This document shows, one piece after another, positions 42,579 to 51,219 of a stretch of 51,219 bases of DNA (positions are counted from its first letter, which is position 1; each line of letters begins with the position of its first letter). A model generated the notes under the pieces. The model had not been told where the DNA came from and ran no database searches. It saw nothing but the letters and a program-made list of their open reading frames with translations. Source of the DNA: Clostridia bacterium (lineage in GTDB: Bacteria; Bacillota; Clostridia; Christensenellales; UBA1242); NCBI GenBank assembly GCA_017531805.1, contig JAFXKG010000007.1, positions 1-51,219 on the forward strand, in the 5' to 3' direction. A program made the translations under genes and the position numbers.

Positions 42579-43679
42579 ATGCTTTTAACTTTTGATGATG
42601 GTTTTTATAATGGCGAAGTAGAAAACAACAAGCCAAACGGATATGGAATTTATCACTACAAAAATGGCAATGCGTACAAAGGGTATTTTAAAGACGGTGT
42701 TATTCACTCTTTTGGTGAATTCCTTTGGTCAAATGGCGACAGTTACAAAGGACAATGGAAGGAAGGTAAGCGTCATGGCAAGGGCGTATTTACTTGGGCG
42801 GATGGATCTACTTTTGAAGGACGATTTGAAAATAATAAAAGAGTACATGGCATAATGAAAACTATTGATGGTACAGTTTATGAAGGTTATTTTGTTGATG
42901 GCAAAAAACACGGTCATGGTCAAATGGTGTGGGCAAATGGCAATGTATACAAAGGCATGTGGAAGGAAGGCAAGCGTCACGGTAAAGGTATTTTGATATG
43001 TAAGGACGGAACCAAGTACGAAGGCAAGTGGGTAAACGGCAAAAAGAACGGAGACGGTTTTATTATCTATAAAAACGGAGAAAGTTATCAAGGTTTCTGG
43101 AAAGATAACAAAAGACATGGTAAAGGGACATACAGATACAACAACGGCGAAGTTTATCACGGAGATTGGTCAGAAGGTGTAAGACATGGTATGGGTACAA
43201 TTTGCAATCAATTTGGTGTTATATTTTCTGGCAAATTTATCAATGGCAAGCCGCAAAGAATTGTTGAAAAAATGACTACCGCACCAAAGCCACAAATTAA
43301 GGAAGCGCCAAAGCAAGAAAAAAGGGAACAAAAAGATATTCCAGACAATGAAAAACATGCTCGTAAGTTGTTTAACAGAGCAATGTCATTTCATGAAGAC
43401 GGAGATTGTTTAGAAGCATACAATTTGTTTGTTGATGCATACAACGAAACATGGGATAAAGAATTAAAAAAACAATGTAAAGAATATATACAAAAAAGTG
43501 AAGATCTTTGTGACGAAATTGGTATAGATAGTTACAACGAAGGTATAAGAAGGATGAATTCTATAGACTTTTGTGGAGCAATACCTTGTTTTGAAAAAGC
43601 AAAAAGATATTTAAGTTACAAGTATGATTATATTAAACAAAAATGTGACGAATACATTTTAGAGTGCCGTCCAGACTAA
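42579..43679 (+). CDS. MORN-repeat protein with helical C-terminal domain
   Basis: 366 residues. About eight MORN repeats fill residues 10-220, each of the form G-x-Y-x-G-x-W-K-x-G-K-R-H-G-x-G. A charged linker (225-260) is followed by a TPR-like helical part (AMSFHEDGDCLEAYNLF and GAIPCFEKAKRYL). MORN repeats form extended beta sheets that bind proteins or lipids. No signal peptide, so cytoplasmic. Good AGGAG site and its own terminator. Function unknown. Confidence 0.85.
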   Translation: MLLTFDDGFYNGEVENNKPNGYGIYHYKNGNAYKGYFKDGVIHSFGEFLWSNGDSYKGQWKEGKRHGKGVFTWADGSTFEGRFENNKRVHGIMKTIDGTVYEGYFVDGKKHGHGQMVWANGNVYKGMWKEGKRHGKGILICKDGTKYEGKWVNGKKNGDGFIIYKNGESYQGFWKDNKRHGKGTYRYNNGEVYHGDWSEGVRHGMGTICNQFGVIFSGKFINGKPQRIVEKMTTAPKPQIKEAPKQEKREQKDIPDNEKHARKLFNRAMSFHEDGDCLEAYNLFVDAYNETWDKELKKQCKEYIQKSEDLCDEIGIDSYNEGIRRMNSIDFCGAIPCFEKAKRYLSYKYDYIKQKCDEYILECRPD

Positions 43680-43680
43680 A

Positions 43681-43707
43681 AAAAACTAGCAGCCGCTAGT
43701 TTTTTTA
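43681..43707. terminator. Terminator of the MORN gene
   Basis: AAACTAGC-AGCC-GCTAGTTT with A and T flanks, between convergent genes. Confidence 0.85.
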
Positions 43708-43757
43708 TAATAAAATTATTTAGTCTAATTTATAAAATACAGGTTGCATTGATATAA

Positions 43758-45206
43758 TTATTGTATTAAATTGCGTGCCATTTGCACACCAGAGGCACTT
43801 GCCATCATTAGTCCGGTTGTCAAACCACCGCCGTCGCCAATAGAATATAAATTTTTTATGTTAGTTTCAAAGTTTTTGTCAACAACCACAGTGTTGCTAT
43901 AAAACTTTATTTCAGGCGCATACAGCAAGTTTTCTGGATTGGCAAAACCCTCTACAACCTTATCTACGCTTTTGATAAACTCTAAAATATCTGTCATGGT
44001 GCGATAACCAATAGCATATGTAATGTCACCCGCAACAGCACTTTTTAAAGTTGGCTCTAATTTGTTTGTATCCAAATCTTTTTGCCATGTGCGTCTACCA
44101 CGATAAATATCGCCTAAACGCTGAACAAGGATACCACCATTGGCAAGTTTGTTTACATTTTCTGCAACATTTATGCCATATTCAAGTGGTTTGTTAAAAG
44201 GATAATTAAAATGATGAGATACAAGTATTGCAAGATTAGTATTTTTACTTTTTTTATCCTTATAACTATGACCATTTACAAGTGTTAAGCTATCTTTGTA
44301 AACTTCGGCAGAAACAAATCCGCTTGGGTTTTGGCAAAAAGTTCTAACCTTGTCACCATAAGTAGATGTACGAGCAATAAATTTGCCTTCATATAACAAT
44401 TTGTTTACTTTTTCCATCACTTCATCAGACAACTCGTATCTAACACCAATATCCACCGAACCTACTTCGGTTTTTATATTGTGTTTTTCACAAATGTTGC
44501 TTAGCCAATTTGCACCTTTTCTGCCAACAGCCATAACAATTTTATCTGCATAATATGTGGTTGTTTGTGCGTCTTTATCGTATGATGAGTAAGCTTGTAC
44601 ACCTATTGCAGTGCCATTTTCTATAACAATATCTTTTACAGTGGTATCATACATAATATTGATACCATTTTTTTCTAAATAGTCTTGTAGTTTTGTATAT
44701 AGTTCTTGAGATTTTTCTGTGCCCAAATGTCTTAAAGGGATGTCTACTAAATTAAGTTTTTCTTTTTTAGCTTTTGTTTGTAGTTTTATAATTTCGTCCC
44801 TGTGTTCAATGCCTTCCAAATGTGGCTCTGCACCAAAATTTAAGTAAACATTATCTGTATATGTAAGCAAATCTTTTATATCGCGATTTGAATAATAATT
44901 TTTGATATAACTACCGCCATTGCCACCTAAATACATTTCATCTCCGTCGTTATGCATAGACAAATGATAAGACAACAATTTACCGTCAGAAAATGCGCCC
45001 GCGCCGGAAAAACCACAAGTGATATTACAGTATGGTTGGCATTTTACACATTTGTTTGCTTTTTCAATAGGACAAGCCCTTTGTTTTATGTTTTTGCCTT
45101 GTTCTATAAGCAGTATGTTTTTTGCACGATTTTTTTGTGTCAATTCGTAAGCGCAAAAGATTCCACTTGGTCCAGCACCAACAATAATTACATCAAACTT
45201 GTTCAT
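43758..45206 (-). CDS. FAD-dependent dehydrogenase (COG2509-like)
   Basis: 482 residues. N-terminal dinucleotide-binding motif VIIVGAGPSGIFCAYEL; a cysteine cluster near 46-66 (CPIEKANKCVKCQPYC then CGFSGAGAFSDGK); the C-terminal FAD motif LYSIGDGGGLTTG. This layout matches an uncharacterised flavoprotein family of Firmicutes and Bacteroidetes. The cysteines might hold a metal or take part in redox chemistry, which is inference. GGAGA site. Confidence 0.85.
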   Translation of the reverse strand: MNKFDVIIVGAGPSGIFCAYELTQKNRAKNILLIEQGKNIKQRACPIEKANKCVKCQPYCNITCGFSGAGAFSDGKLLSYHLSMHNDGDEMYLGGNGGSYIKNYYSNRDIKDLLTYTDNVYLNFGAEPHLEGIEHRDEIIKLQTKAKKEKLNLVDIPLRHLGTEKSQELYTKLQDYLEKNGINIMYDTTVKDIVIENGTAIGVQAYSSYDKDAQTTTYYADKIVMAVGRKGANWLSNICEKHNIKTEVGSVDIGVRYELSDEVMEKVNKLLYEGKFIARTSTYGDKVRTFCQNPSGFVSAEVYKDSLTLVNGHSYKDKKSKNTNLAILVSHHFNYPFNKPLEYGINVAENVNKLANGGILVQRLGDIYRGRRTWQKDLDTNKLEPTLKSAVAGDITYAIGYRTMTDILEFIKSVDKVVEGFANPENLLYAPEIKFYSNTVVVDKNFETNIKNLYSIGDGGGLTTGLMMASASGVQMARNLIQ

Positions 45207-45357
45207 AATATCTCCTTAGTATATTTAAATTATATCATAAATCAAAAAAAATATCATCAAAATAATTGTGTAATATTACAAAAAAATATCCTAAAAATGC
45301 TATAAAGTTTTTTGTTTTGTGTGTTATAATAATATAACATAATTAAAGGAGGGGACA

Positions 45358-45801
45358 ATGAAAAAAAGTTCAATGGCATTAAGTATAAATATTGTTATAA
45401 GTTTGATTACTGCTCCAGTATCTGGTTTGTTGACGCTGTTAATGCAAATTATGGGTGGACTGGCAAAAGGTTTTGGAGGAGATATTTCTGGCACTGTGTT
45501 AAACTTTTTACCAACACTGCTTTTTGTTTTAGCTATTTTGTCTGTTTTAAATTTTGTTTTAGCGATTATATGTTTAGCAAAAATAAAACGAAATCAAGAC
45601 AACTTTCTTAAAGCAGTAGGATTATTAAAAATAGCCATGTTATTGTTGGCAATTTCTGCGCTAATAGAAATCGTAATTGCAATTATGTTTAAAGGTTCTT
45701 GGATATTGTTTGCGTATTTAATAGTTGCGTTAATTAACATTGTGTGTTTAGTTTCAATTTTTAAGGATATTAAAAACAATAGAAACAAAATTTCAGATTA
45801 A
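45358..45801 (+). CDS. Hypothetical four-helix membrane protein
   Basis: 147 residues with an AGGAGGGG-type site. Four hydrophobic segments (about 8-32, 48-74, 85-105, 112-133) and a Lys/Asn-rich tail. No motif recognised. The next gene starts 8 bp later, so they are likely cotranscribed. Confidence 0.65.
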   Translation: MKKSSMALSINIVISLITAPVSGLLTLLMQIMGGLAKGFGGDISGTVLNFLPTLLFVLAILSVLNFVLAIICLAKIKRNQDNFLKAVGLLKIAMLLLAISALIEIVIAIMFKGSWILFAYLIVALINIVCLVSIFKDIKNNRNKISD

Positions 45802-45809
45802 GGATAAAC

Positions 45810-46487
45810 ATGAGCCAAATTAATATTCTAGATGAAATTATATTATCAAACAATGTTGTGGAAAGTTTTTATAATCAGTACAACAATAACAAAGATTTTA
45901 AAGATTGGACAAGCAGTAATCTGCCAGAAATCAACGATTGCGAACGACAACAACAAAACAACCCTTGGCACAAGTATAATGTGCTAGGGCATATTTTGCA
46001 CTCTGTGGAAGAAATCAACAAACAAACAAAGCATTTAAACAATAATGATAGAAGGATTTTAGCATATACAATGCTTTTTCATGACATTGGTAAACCTGCT
46101 TGTCACATAGTTAGAGAAAAAGATGGCAAATTAATTGATAGTTTTTTCAATCACAACATTAAAAGCGAGCGAATTGCAAGAAAGATATTACCAAATTTAA
46201 ATTTTAACCAACAAGAAATAGATATCGTAGCAAAACTAGTTTTTAAACATGATATTTTTATGTTTATTAAAGAGCAAAAAACAAGTAATCCTTATTGGAA
46301 AGTGTTAAGTTATGATTTAATCAAGCAAGAAATTAAAGATTTGTCGCAAGTTGGCGACGGAAAAACTTTAATGAGATATTTGATTATGGTTGGCAGGGCG
46401 GACAACCTTGCTCAAAACGAAAAAATGACAGCACAATCTTTAGCGATGCTAGATAAATTTGACACCATGTTGGATAATCTGCAATAA
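45810..46487 (+). CDS. HD-domain hydrolase
   Basis: 225 residues. HD motifs: HKYNVLGHILHSVEE (first His), MLFHDIGKPACH (the HD pair), a later His in LVFKHD, and an Asp in VGRADN. The GKP after HD resembles the HD part of tRNA nucleotidyltransferases and related nucleotide hydrolases. Substrate unknown. AAGGATA site, second gene of a small operon. Confidence 0.8.
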   Translation: MSQINILDEIILSNNVVESFYNQYNNNKDFKDWTSSNLPEINDCERQQQNNPWHKYNVLGHILHSVEEINKQTKHLNNNDRRILAYTMLFHDIGKPACHIVREKDGKLIDSFFNHNIKSERIARKILPNLNFNQQEIDIVAKLVFKHDIFMFIKEQKTSNPYWKVLSYDLIKQEIKDLSQVGDGKTLMRYLIMVGRADNLAQNEKMTAQSLAMLDKFDTMLDNLQ

Positions 46488-46513
46488 GTTGTCTATAATA
46501 TCTAGGGTGAAAA

Positions 46514-46918
46514 ATGATTATTTATAACGACAATACAAATACAATTTTAGATACATTTGAATATATCTCACAAATCGAAATGATTGAAAATGGTCAAAAA
46601 CAAATAGTTTTTGCAGACAATAAAGATTTTTTAAAATTAAAAACAAAACTTTTTCAGGCGTTTGCCAATTCTCGTATCGAACCTGCTTTTGGTGTAAGCA
46701 TACATGACGAAACTTTAAAAGAAATGAAAACTGACAAGTGGATAAAAATTTGTTTTAACACAACTTTACAAAAAAGTGATTTGCCTTTTACTGCTTTATT
46801 GTTTAAGTTGGATTATGTACATGGCATAAATTTGATTAGGGAATACAATAAAAAATACGATGGCAGGTGTATCTATATAAGTTTTGAAGACAAACAAAAT
46901 TTACACAATTTGTTTTAA
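46514..46918 (+). CDS. Hypothetical protein
   Basis: 134 residues with an AGGGTGA site and a TATAAT 20 bp upstream. Mixed alpha/beta, soluble, no recognised motif. A terminator hairpin overlaps its end (46917-46946, AAAAGCAC/GTGCTTTT). Confidence 0.65.
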   Translation: MIIYNDNTNTILDTFEYISQIEMIENGQKQIVFADNKDFLKLKTKLFQAFANSRIEPAFGVSIHDETLKEMKTDKWIKICFNTTLQKSDLPFTALLFKLDYVHGINLIREYNKKYDGRCIYISFEDKQNLHNLF

Positions 46919-46946
46919 AAAAAAGCACATTGATAGTGCTTTTTTA
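46917..46946. terminator. Bidirectional terminator
   Basis: AAAAAGCAC-ATTGATA-GTGCTTTTT between convergent genes. Confidence 0.85.
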
Positions 46947-46947
46947 T

Positions 46948-47541
46948 TTATATTTCAAACGAACAATCCAAAACTTGATCAACCATTTGTTTTAAGGTTT
47001 TTACTCTTACAACTTGAGCAGGTGTTGGTAAATGTCTGTTATAATTTGTATTTGCCAAAAAAACTTGTATGTCGCTGTTGTGTCGTGCAACTCTTGATGT
47101 AATGTTTATATCGTCGTCAACAAACACATCTGCGTTGACTTCTTCACAAATTTGCTCTTTGTCATTTCTGCCTACATACAATTTGTGATATTTGATATTG
47201 TTTTCTTTAAGCCATTGTTTTGTTACTTCTTCTGGATTTGCGTGCCAGTTTGATTCTCTGGCTGTAGCAATGACAATAGTGTGACCCATATTGTAGAGCA
47301 TATTCAAAATCTTTACGGCATTTTTTTTGCAAGGAAATTCTGCCATCATGTCGTCGCCATAGGTTTTGTACCAATTTATAGCAGTTTCGTGATCCCAATC
47401 AAACTTCATTTCTGCATATCTGGCATCATTTGCAATTTGTTTGTAAGGCATGTTGTTTAATTTAAAAAATGTTGATATATAAAATTCGCTATATCCATCT
47501 GTGTCACAAATTGTGTCGTCAAGGTCAAAAACAAATACCAT
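46948..47541 (-). CDS. HAD hydrolase, nucleotidase-like
   Basis: 197 residues. HAD motif I VFDLDDTICDTDG (nucleophile D6), motif II IVIATAR, a basic motif III region, and motif IV VFVDDD. Similar in size to 5'-nucleotidase/deoxyribonucleotidase-like HAD proteins. Substrate unknown. AAGGAG site. Confidence 0.78.
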   Translation of the reverse strand: MVFVFDLDDTICDTDGYSEFYISTFFKLNNMPYKQIANDARYAEMKFDWDHETAINWYKTYGDDMMAEFPCKKNAVKILNMLYNMGHTIVIATARESNWHANPEEVTKQWLKENNIKYHKLYVGRNDKEQICEEVNADVFVDDDINITSRVARHNSDIQVFLANTNYNRHLPTPAQVVRVKTLKQMVDQVLDCSFEI

Positions 47542-47628
47542 AAAAGTGCTCCTTATTTTTTACATAATAACACATTTTTTTTATTTTGCAATAGGCAACA
47601 AAAAATTTGCATAATAAAATGCAAACTT

Positions 47629-48219
47629 TTAATCAGTCATATTTAAAGATTTATCTTTGTCCCAAAATTGTTTTTTTAGTTCTATCAAGTGTTTTATATC
47701 ATCTTCACTGTACAGTCTAAAATGATTGATATCGCAACCTAAATTGAAACCAAATGGTTTATATAACCCGCCCGAACGATGTGTGTGACCAAACAAATTT
47801 ATAACATTTGGTTTGTAGTTAATTGGTTTATGTGTCAAATAAAATTTTTGTCCCATAAACTCTAAATCTAAATTTTTATGTACATCTTTATAACCAATGC
47901 TTAAACAATAGGATTTAAATGCTTCAAAATCGTTGTCAAAAAAGTATTTAACAATTCTATCTTCGTTGTTGCCCATAATTAGAACAATATCAGCTTTAAA
48001 CTTTTTAACTAACAAAATAGATTTTCGCCATCCTTCATGTCCTGTGCCATCGCAATCAACAAAGTCTCCAATCACAAAGATTGTATCACCTTTTTTTGCT
48101 TGTTTGTTCCATGTTTTTATTATAAATTTATCAAACGCTTTAGTATTTTTAAATGGTCTATGGTCAACTATCAAAGTGTGATTATCCGATAAATGAGTGT
48201 CGCAAGAAAAATAATACAT
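47629..48219 (-). CDS. Metallophosphoesterase
   Basis: 196 residues with all calcineurin-like motifs: DTH (SCDTHLSD), GDFVD, GNNED, THKP and GHTH. It binds two metals and cleaves phosphoesters; the natural substrate is not evident. Cytoplasmic. GGAGA site. Confidence 0.87.
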   Translation of the reverse strand: MYYFSCDTHLSDNHTLIVDHRPFKNTKAFDKFIIKTWNKQAKKGDTIFVIGDFVDCDGTGHEGWRKSILLVKKFKADIVLIMGNNEDRIVKYFFDNDFEAFKSYCLSIGYKDVHKNLDLEFMGQKFYLTHKPINYKPNVINLFGHTHRSGGLYKPFGFNLGCDINHFRLYSEDDIKHLIELKKQFWDKDKSLNMTD

Positions 48220-48300
48220 AACTTCTCCTTATATTAATTTTAAAAACCTAAAATTCAATTGTCAATCAAAATAAATTGCTTGTCAGAATTTTAAATTGGA

Positions 48301-48849
48301 TTATTTTAAATCTCTATTAGAATATTCTTTTAACAATAGCCTTGCCATTTGTTCAGGTGTTTCTTTGCAATCTCGTTGTAACCACAATCTGCAAATTTCT
48401 TTTATCCCTGCGCCAAAAAAACTTGCACGGTAAAATATCTCTAAATCAGTAGAGTTTTTGCCAACATAAGGTGTGTCTTTTAAGTTTCCAAATATTTCAT
48501 TTTTTACATTAGTTTCGGCCAAAGTTGCATAAGGTATGCTTAAAAACGCTTTGTAAAAATATTTGTTGTTTTTTACAAAAGTAAACATTTCCACAAAAGC
48601 CTCATGCTCTTGCCTTAAACCAAAATTAAATATAGAAGACATACTACTTGCAAATTTGCTTTCTATTGTGATTATCAAGTCATTAATATCATCATAATGA
48701 GCATAAAAAGTACTACGATTTATACCTGCTTTTTGACATATTTCACCGATTGAGATATCTTCATATTTTCTATTATATAACAAAGAAAGAAACGCAGTTT
48801 CTATTTTTTCGCTATTTACTTTGTATCTATTGTTGTTTTTTATATTCAT
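48301..48849 (-). CDS. TetR-family transcriptional regulator
   Basis: 182 residues. The N-terminal helix-turn-helix (about 12-58) reads AFLSLLYNRKYEDISIGEIC and continues with GINRSTFYAHYDDI. The C-terminal ligand domain resembles TetR_C proteins with a conserved FYRASFFGAGI-like helix. It is divergent from the small membrane protein at 48998 and probably regulates it. AAAGGA site. Confidence 0.88.
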   Translation of the reverse strand: MNIKNNNRYKVNSEKIETAFLSLLYNRKYEDISIGEICQKAGINRSTFYAHYDDINDLIITIESKFASSMSSIFNFGLRQEHEAFVEMFTFVKNNKYFYKAFLSIPYATLAETNVKNEIFGNLKDTPYVGKNSTDLEIFYRASFFGAGIKEICRLWLQRDCKETPEQMARLLLKEYSNRDLK

Positions 48850-48997
48850 ATTTGTCCTTTTGTTATTAATCCAACAAATGTGGTGCTTTTGTTGTTTGAA
48901 ATTTTTTTAAAAAGTTGCAACAGCATACATATTGTATTATAATTTTATTAATTGGTCAAGTGTTGGATTATTGATTGACTAATAAAAGGAGATATTT

Positions 48998-49341
48998 ATG
49001 AATAAAAATGATAAGTTTATTGCACAAAAAATTCACACAGAATATTCAGAAAAAAGAGTAATGATGTTGATAAGTTGTGCGCGCTGGACAGAAAGGTAAA
49101 AACACCAGCCAATATTTTCGCTTATACTTTTGGGGTTGTTGGAGCATTGGTTCTTGGAACAGGTATGTGTTTAGCAATGAAAGTGATTGGCAACATTATG
49201 GCGGTAGGTATTGTTATTGGAGTTTTAGGTATTGCTATGGTTTCATTAACATATCCGATTTATAAGAAAATTTTAAAATCAAGAAAAGCAAAATATTCTA
49301 AAGAAATACTTGAATTGAGCGAAAAAATCATTAACAATTAA
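48998..49341 (+). pseudogene. Small membrane protein (family often labelled dihydropteridine reductase), frameshifted
   Basis: The front part (ATG 48998, MNKNDKFIAQKIHTEYSEK) has a good GGAGA site and runs out of frame at a run of six A near 49048. The rest continues one frame over (DVDKLCALDRKVKTPANIFA) with two membrane segments and ends at 49341. Together they form about 114 residues, matching a small two-helix family often next to TetR genes. One extra A restores the frame. The enzymatic name of this family is doubtful. Confidence 0.75.
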
Positions 49342-49352
49342 TTAAAAAGCGT

Positions 49353-49384
49353 AAATAAGCGAGCAGTAAAAACTCGCTTATTTT
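49353..49384 (+). terminator. Terminator of the small membrane protein gene
   Basis: AAATAAGCGAG/CTCGCTTATTTT stem. Confidence 0.85.
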
Positions 49385-49406
49385 GATTTTGTTTTAAAAT
49401 TAAATT

Positions 49407-49511
49407 ATGCAAAATAATATTACAAAAGTAAAAATGGATTACTTTAAAAAGATATGGAACAAATTAAAAAATCCGCATGGAATATGGTTAGTATTATTCT
49501 ATAGATTTTAA
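49407..49511 (+). CDS. Truncated N-terminus of a membrane protein or 34-residue peptide
   Basis: An ATG-initiated frame of 34 codons whose second half reads KKIWNKLKNPHGIWLVLFYR, which looks like the cytoplasmic start and first helix entry of a larger membrane protein. It stops abruptly and a terminator follows (49509-49537). No good ribosome site. Probably a remnant; a real micropeptide cannot be excluded. Confidence 0.4.
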   Translation: MQNNITKVKMDYFKKIWNKLKNPHGIWLVLFYRF

Positions 49512-49537
49512 AACAGCTCCAATAGGGGTTGTTTTTT
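49509..49537 (+). terminator. Hairpin terminator
   Basis: CTCC-AATA-GGGG stem extended by A and T runs. Confidence 0.6.
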
Positions 49538-49604
49538 ATTAATTGACATTTTAAGGAAGTTGTTGTAGAAATATGTTGAATATTATAGATAAGGAGATGT
49601 GTTT

Positions 49605-50357
49605 ATGGCAATTATGCAAAGGACTAGGGGAATATTTAATCAAATGGTTAATGATGTTAGAAGAGTTGTGTTCTGGACTAATATCATTGTTCAAAGTATA
49701 TTTTTTGTTTTTTATGGATTTTCAATTTATGAAAGTATAAAGAACATTCCATTTTTAATACTTTATTCTATTCTCTTGATTATATCAATTATAACATACA
49801 TAACATTTTTAGTTGTTAATATTAAAAAACTTGATAAACCGAAGAAGTTTAATAGAGCATTAAGAATCTTTAAATATTTTGCAAATGGAACAATGCTTAT
49901 TTTAAATATTATTGATATGGTTAAATTTGGCGCATCAGATTTGAATAAAATACTTCTAGCATTATCAGGAATTTCTATCTTTGCTCAAATTATAGTTGAA
50001 TTTGCAAGAGCATACGTTGAAAGATATACCGAATATATGATAATGGCATTTGAACAAGATTTAGGTATATTAGGAAAGTTGGGCGAAATAGGTGATGTAA
50101 AGGGAAATATTTTAAAGATTGTCAACAAACCTTTACAAGCAGTAGCAAATAAATTTGAAGAAGATGATTCTACTGAAGCAAAGAAAAAGCAGTTTATTGA
50201 AGAGAAATCTAAAGAATATAAGAAAAAGTTGAAAACAGAAGCAAAAGAAAGAAAAGCAGAAAAAGTTAAAACAGCAAAGCAAGACATAAAAAAGAATTGG
50301 GGTGTTATTAAAGAACACATATTCAAAAAGAAAAAGAAAGAAGAAGATGCAAATTAA
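49605..50357 (+). CDS. Hypothetical membrane protein with Lys-rich tail
   Basis: 250 residues from ATG 49605, 8 nt after AAGGAG; a GTG two codons earlier is too close. Four hydrophobic segments (about 22-43, 47-70, 88-107, 115-140) are followed by a long, highly charged Lys/Glu helix (180-250), probably a cytoplasmic coiled region. The stop lies inside the loop of a terminator hairpin (AAGATGC/GCATCTT, 50344-50369). No family recognised. Confidence 0.7.
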   Translation: MAIMQRTRGIFNQMVNDVRRVVFWTNIIVQSIFFVFYGFSIYESIKNIPFLILYSILLIISIITYITFLVVNIKKLDKPKKFNRALRIFKYFANGTMLILNIIDMVKFGASDLNKILLALSGISIFAQIIVEFARAYVERYTEYMIMAFEQDLGILGKLGEIGDVKGNILKIVNKPLQAVANKFEEDDSTEAKKKQFIEEKSKEYKKKLKTEAKERKAEKVKTAKQDIKKNWGVIKEHIFKKKKKEEDAN

Positions 50358-50369
50358 AGCATCTTTTTT
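50344..50369 (+). terminator. Terminator overlapping the stop of the 49605 gene
   Basis: AAGATGC-(8 nt)-GCATCTT with a T run. Confidence 0.75.
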
Positions 50370-50434
50370 CGTGTGATTTACAATTCCTTTTATGATGAGA
50401 TGATATATTATCAACTCAAAAAAAGGAGAAGATT

Positions 50435-50977
50435 ATGAAAAATTATGAATTAAATGCAGAAGAAGTGGTTTTGTATAAAGGTAATACAACACTTAAAGAC
50501 AAAAAGGGAATGACTGAATTGGTATTAACCAACCTGAACATTGTGTTTATCACAACACATAAGAAATTATTTAGTAAAGAAGATGTTGTGGTTGATTCTT
50601 ATCCTGTAAATGATATTAAGATTTACAAAGGAATCCCACAATTAGTTACTAAAGGAAATGTTGTAGAAGTTTATTTATTATCGTGTGAAAAAGAAGTTTG
50701 TTTTAATTCTAAATGTGAACTAATAAAGTTTGTAAATGCTGTCAATGATTTACTGACTCAAAAAACATTATCTGAAAGATGTGCAGAAAAAGTCAAGAAA
50801 ACAATAGGTTTAGTAAATGACACATTAGGGATTGATTCTGTTAATGCGGTTAGTAACATAGTGAAAGATGGTTTTGTGGGAACAACTGCAAATTTGTTAA
50901 ACAAACTTCAGTTAGTAAAATATTCAAAAAGAAAAAATAAGAGTATATCAGATATACTCTTTTTAATTAGGCAATAA
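50435..50977 (+). CDS. PH-like (bPH/GRAM-type) domain protein
   Basis: 180 residues as read. The N-terminal 110 look like a small PH-type beta barrel (ELNAEEVVLYKGNTTL, LVLTNLNIVFITT, the pattern of bacterial PH domains). A helical tail follows. The reading frame runs through a strong terminator hairpin (50937-50965), which is abnormal. One extra A in the run of six at 50932-50937 would create a stop at 50938-50940, just before the hairpin. The true protein is therefore probably about 168 residues. AAGGAGA site. Confidence 0.7.
   Translation: MKNYELNAEEVVLYKGNTTLKDKKGMTELVLTNLNIVFITTHKKLFSKEDVVVDSYPVNDIKIYKGIPQLVTKGNVVEVYLLSCEKEVCFNSKCELIKFVNAVNDLLTQKTLSERCAEKVKKTIGLVNDTLGIDSVNAVSNIVKDGFVGTTANLLNKLQLVKYSKRKNKSISDILFLIRQ
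50937..50965 (+). terminator. Terminator inside the annotated 3' end of the bPH gene
   Basis: AAGAGTATAT-CAG-ATATACTCTT with a following T run. Confidence 0.85.
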
Positions 50978-50979
50978 AA

Positions 50980-51005
50980 AATCACCCTTAATATTGTGGG
51001 TGATT
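50980..51005. terminator. Hairpin, likely terminator
   Basis: AATCACCC/GGGTGATT stem. A second imperfect hairpin (CCTAAAGAAAT with ATTTCTATTAGG, 51029-51058) follows. No gene in 50978-51080. Confidence 0.5.
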
Positions 51006-51080
51006 AATTATCATTAAAGTTACGTGCTTCCTAAAGAAATATTTAACATTTCTATTAGGGGGTTCGTATATTAATGCCAT

Positions 51081-51155
51081 TGGTAGTCCCAAGGGGAATC
51101 GAACCCCTGATTCCGCCGTGAAAGGGCGATGTCTTAACCTCTTGACCATGGGACC
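51081..51155 (-). tRNA. tRNA-Glu(TTC)
   Basis: 75 nt with encoded CCA. Acceptor GGTCCCA pairs with TGGGACT (first pair G-T). Anticodon loop CTTTCAC gives TTC. The last 64 bases of the window hold no recognisable gene. Confidence 0.94.
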
Positions 51156-51219
51156 ATGTAGATTTTTTGGCTGATTATCATTTATACTTTAAGCATAAAT
51201 TTCATTAACGCCGAAAAAG

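Overview
The window is an AT-rich stretch of a bacterial chromosome from the Firmicutes, most likely an uncultured Clostridia-type organism. Evidence for a spore-former: Spo0A, a SipL-like SPOCS/LysM coat-assembly protein and a CwlD-like cortex amidase. Evidence for a chromosome origin region: dnaA, dnaN, recF, rsmG, mnmG, mnmE, parA, parB, rpmH, rnpA, yidD, yidC and jag lie within 30 kb, followed by rpsF-ssb-rpsR. No transposase, CRISPR array, rRNA or phage module was seen.

Layout. 1-7.5 kb: an acidic zinc-ribbon protein (cut by the window edge), spo0A, sipL-like, lysS, then the jag<-yidC<-yidD<-rnpA<-rpmH operon on the minus strand. 7.7-13.8 kb: glnS, signal peptidase I, a D,D-carboxypeptidase, tRNA-Ser(CGA), a HAD phosphatase and a frameshifted HD hydrolase. 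13.8-23.2 kb: dnaN, dnaA, recF, rsmG, mnmG, an ASCH protein and mnmE, all on the minus strand. 23.2-24.8 kb: a compact three-gene cassette with a PIN-domain protein. 25-30 kb: tRNA-Arg(ACG), a small transporter, parA, two parS sites, parB, nrnA, a dense array of DnaA boxes, and cwlD. 30-42.5 kb: a DUF4097-like membrane protein, tmk, a short alaS, tRNA-Ser(GGA), rpsF-ssb-rpsR, an N-formylglutamate amidohydrolase, a Fic protein, prfB, an AAA-CYTH fusion, tsaD and tRNA-Arg(TCG). 42.5-51.2 kb: a MORN-repeat protein, an FAD dehydrogenase, several small enzymes and membrane proteins, a TetR regulator and tRNA-Glu.

Working picture. The likely replication origin is the intergenic gap between nrnA and cwlD (about 29.23-29.38 kb). 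It holds four perfect DnaA boxes, three of them spaced 11-12 bp apart, followed by an AT-rich stretch. It lies about 2 kb from the parS sites, and most genes on both sides point away from it. Further perfect DnaA boxes lie around dnaN and dnaA.

Most striking pattern. At least eight genes (lepB, recF, rsmG, mnmE, nrnA, the DUF4097-like gene, the N-formylglutamate amidohydrolase and prfB) have a -10 hexamer ending 6-7 nt before the ATG and no Shine-Dalgarno sequence. Their mRNAs should be leaderless. Neighbouring genes have ordinary GGAGG-type sites, so two modes of initiation appear to coexist.

Caution. Four reading frames (lepB tail, the HD gene, a small membrane protein at 49 kb, and the bPH-like protein at 50.4 kb) look broken by one base at or near runs of six A/T. 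These may be assembly errors or real slippage sites.
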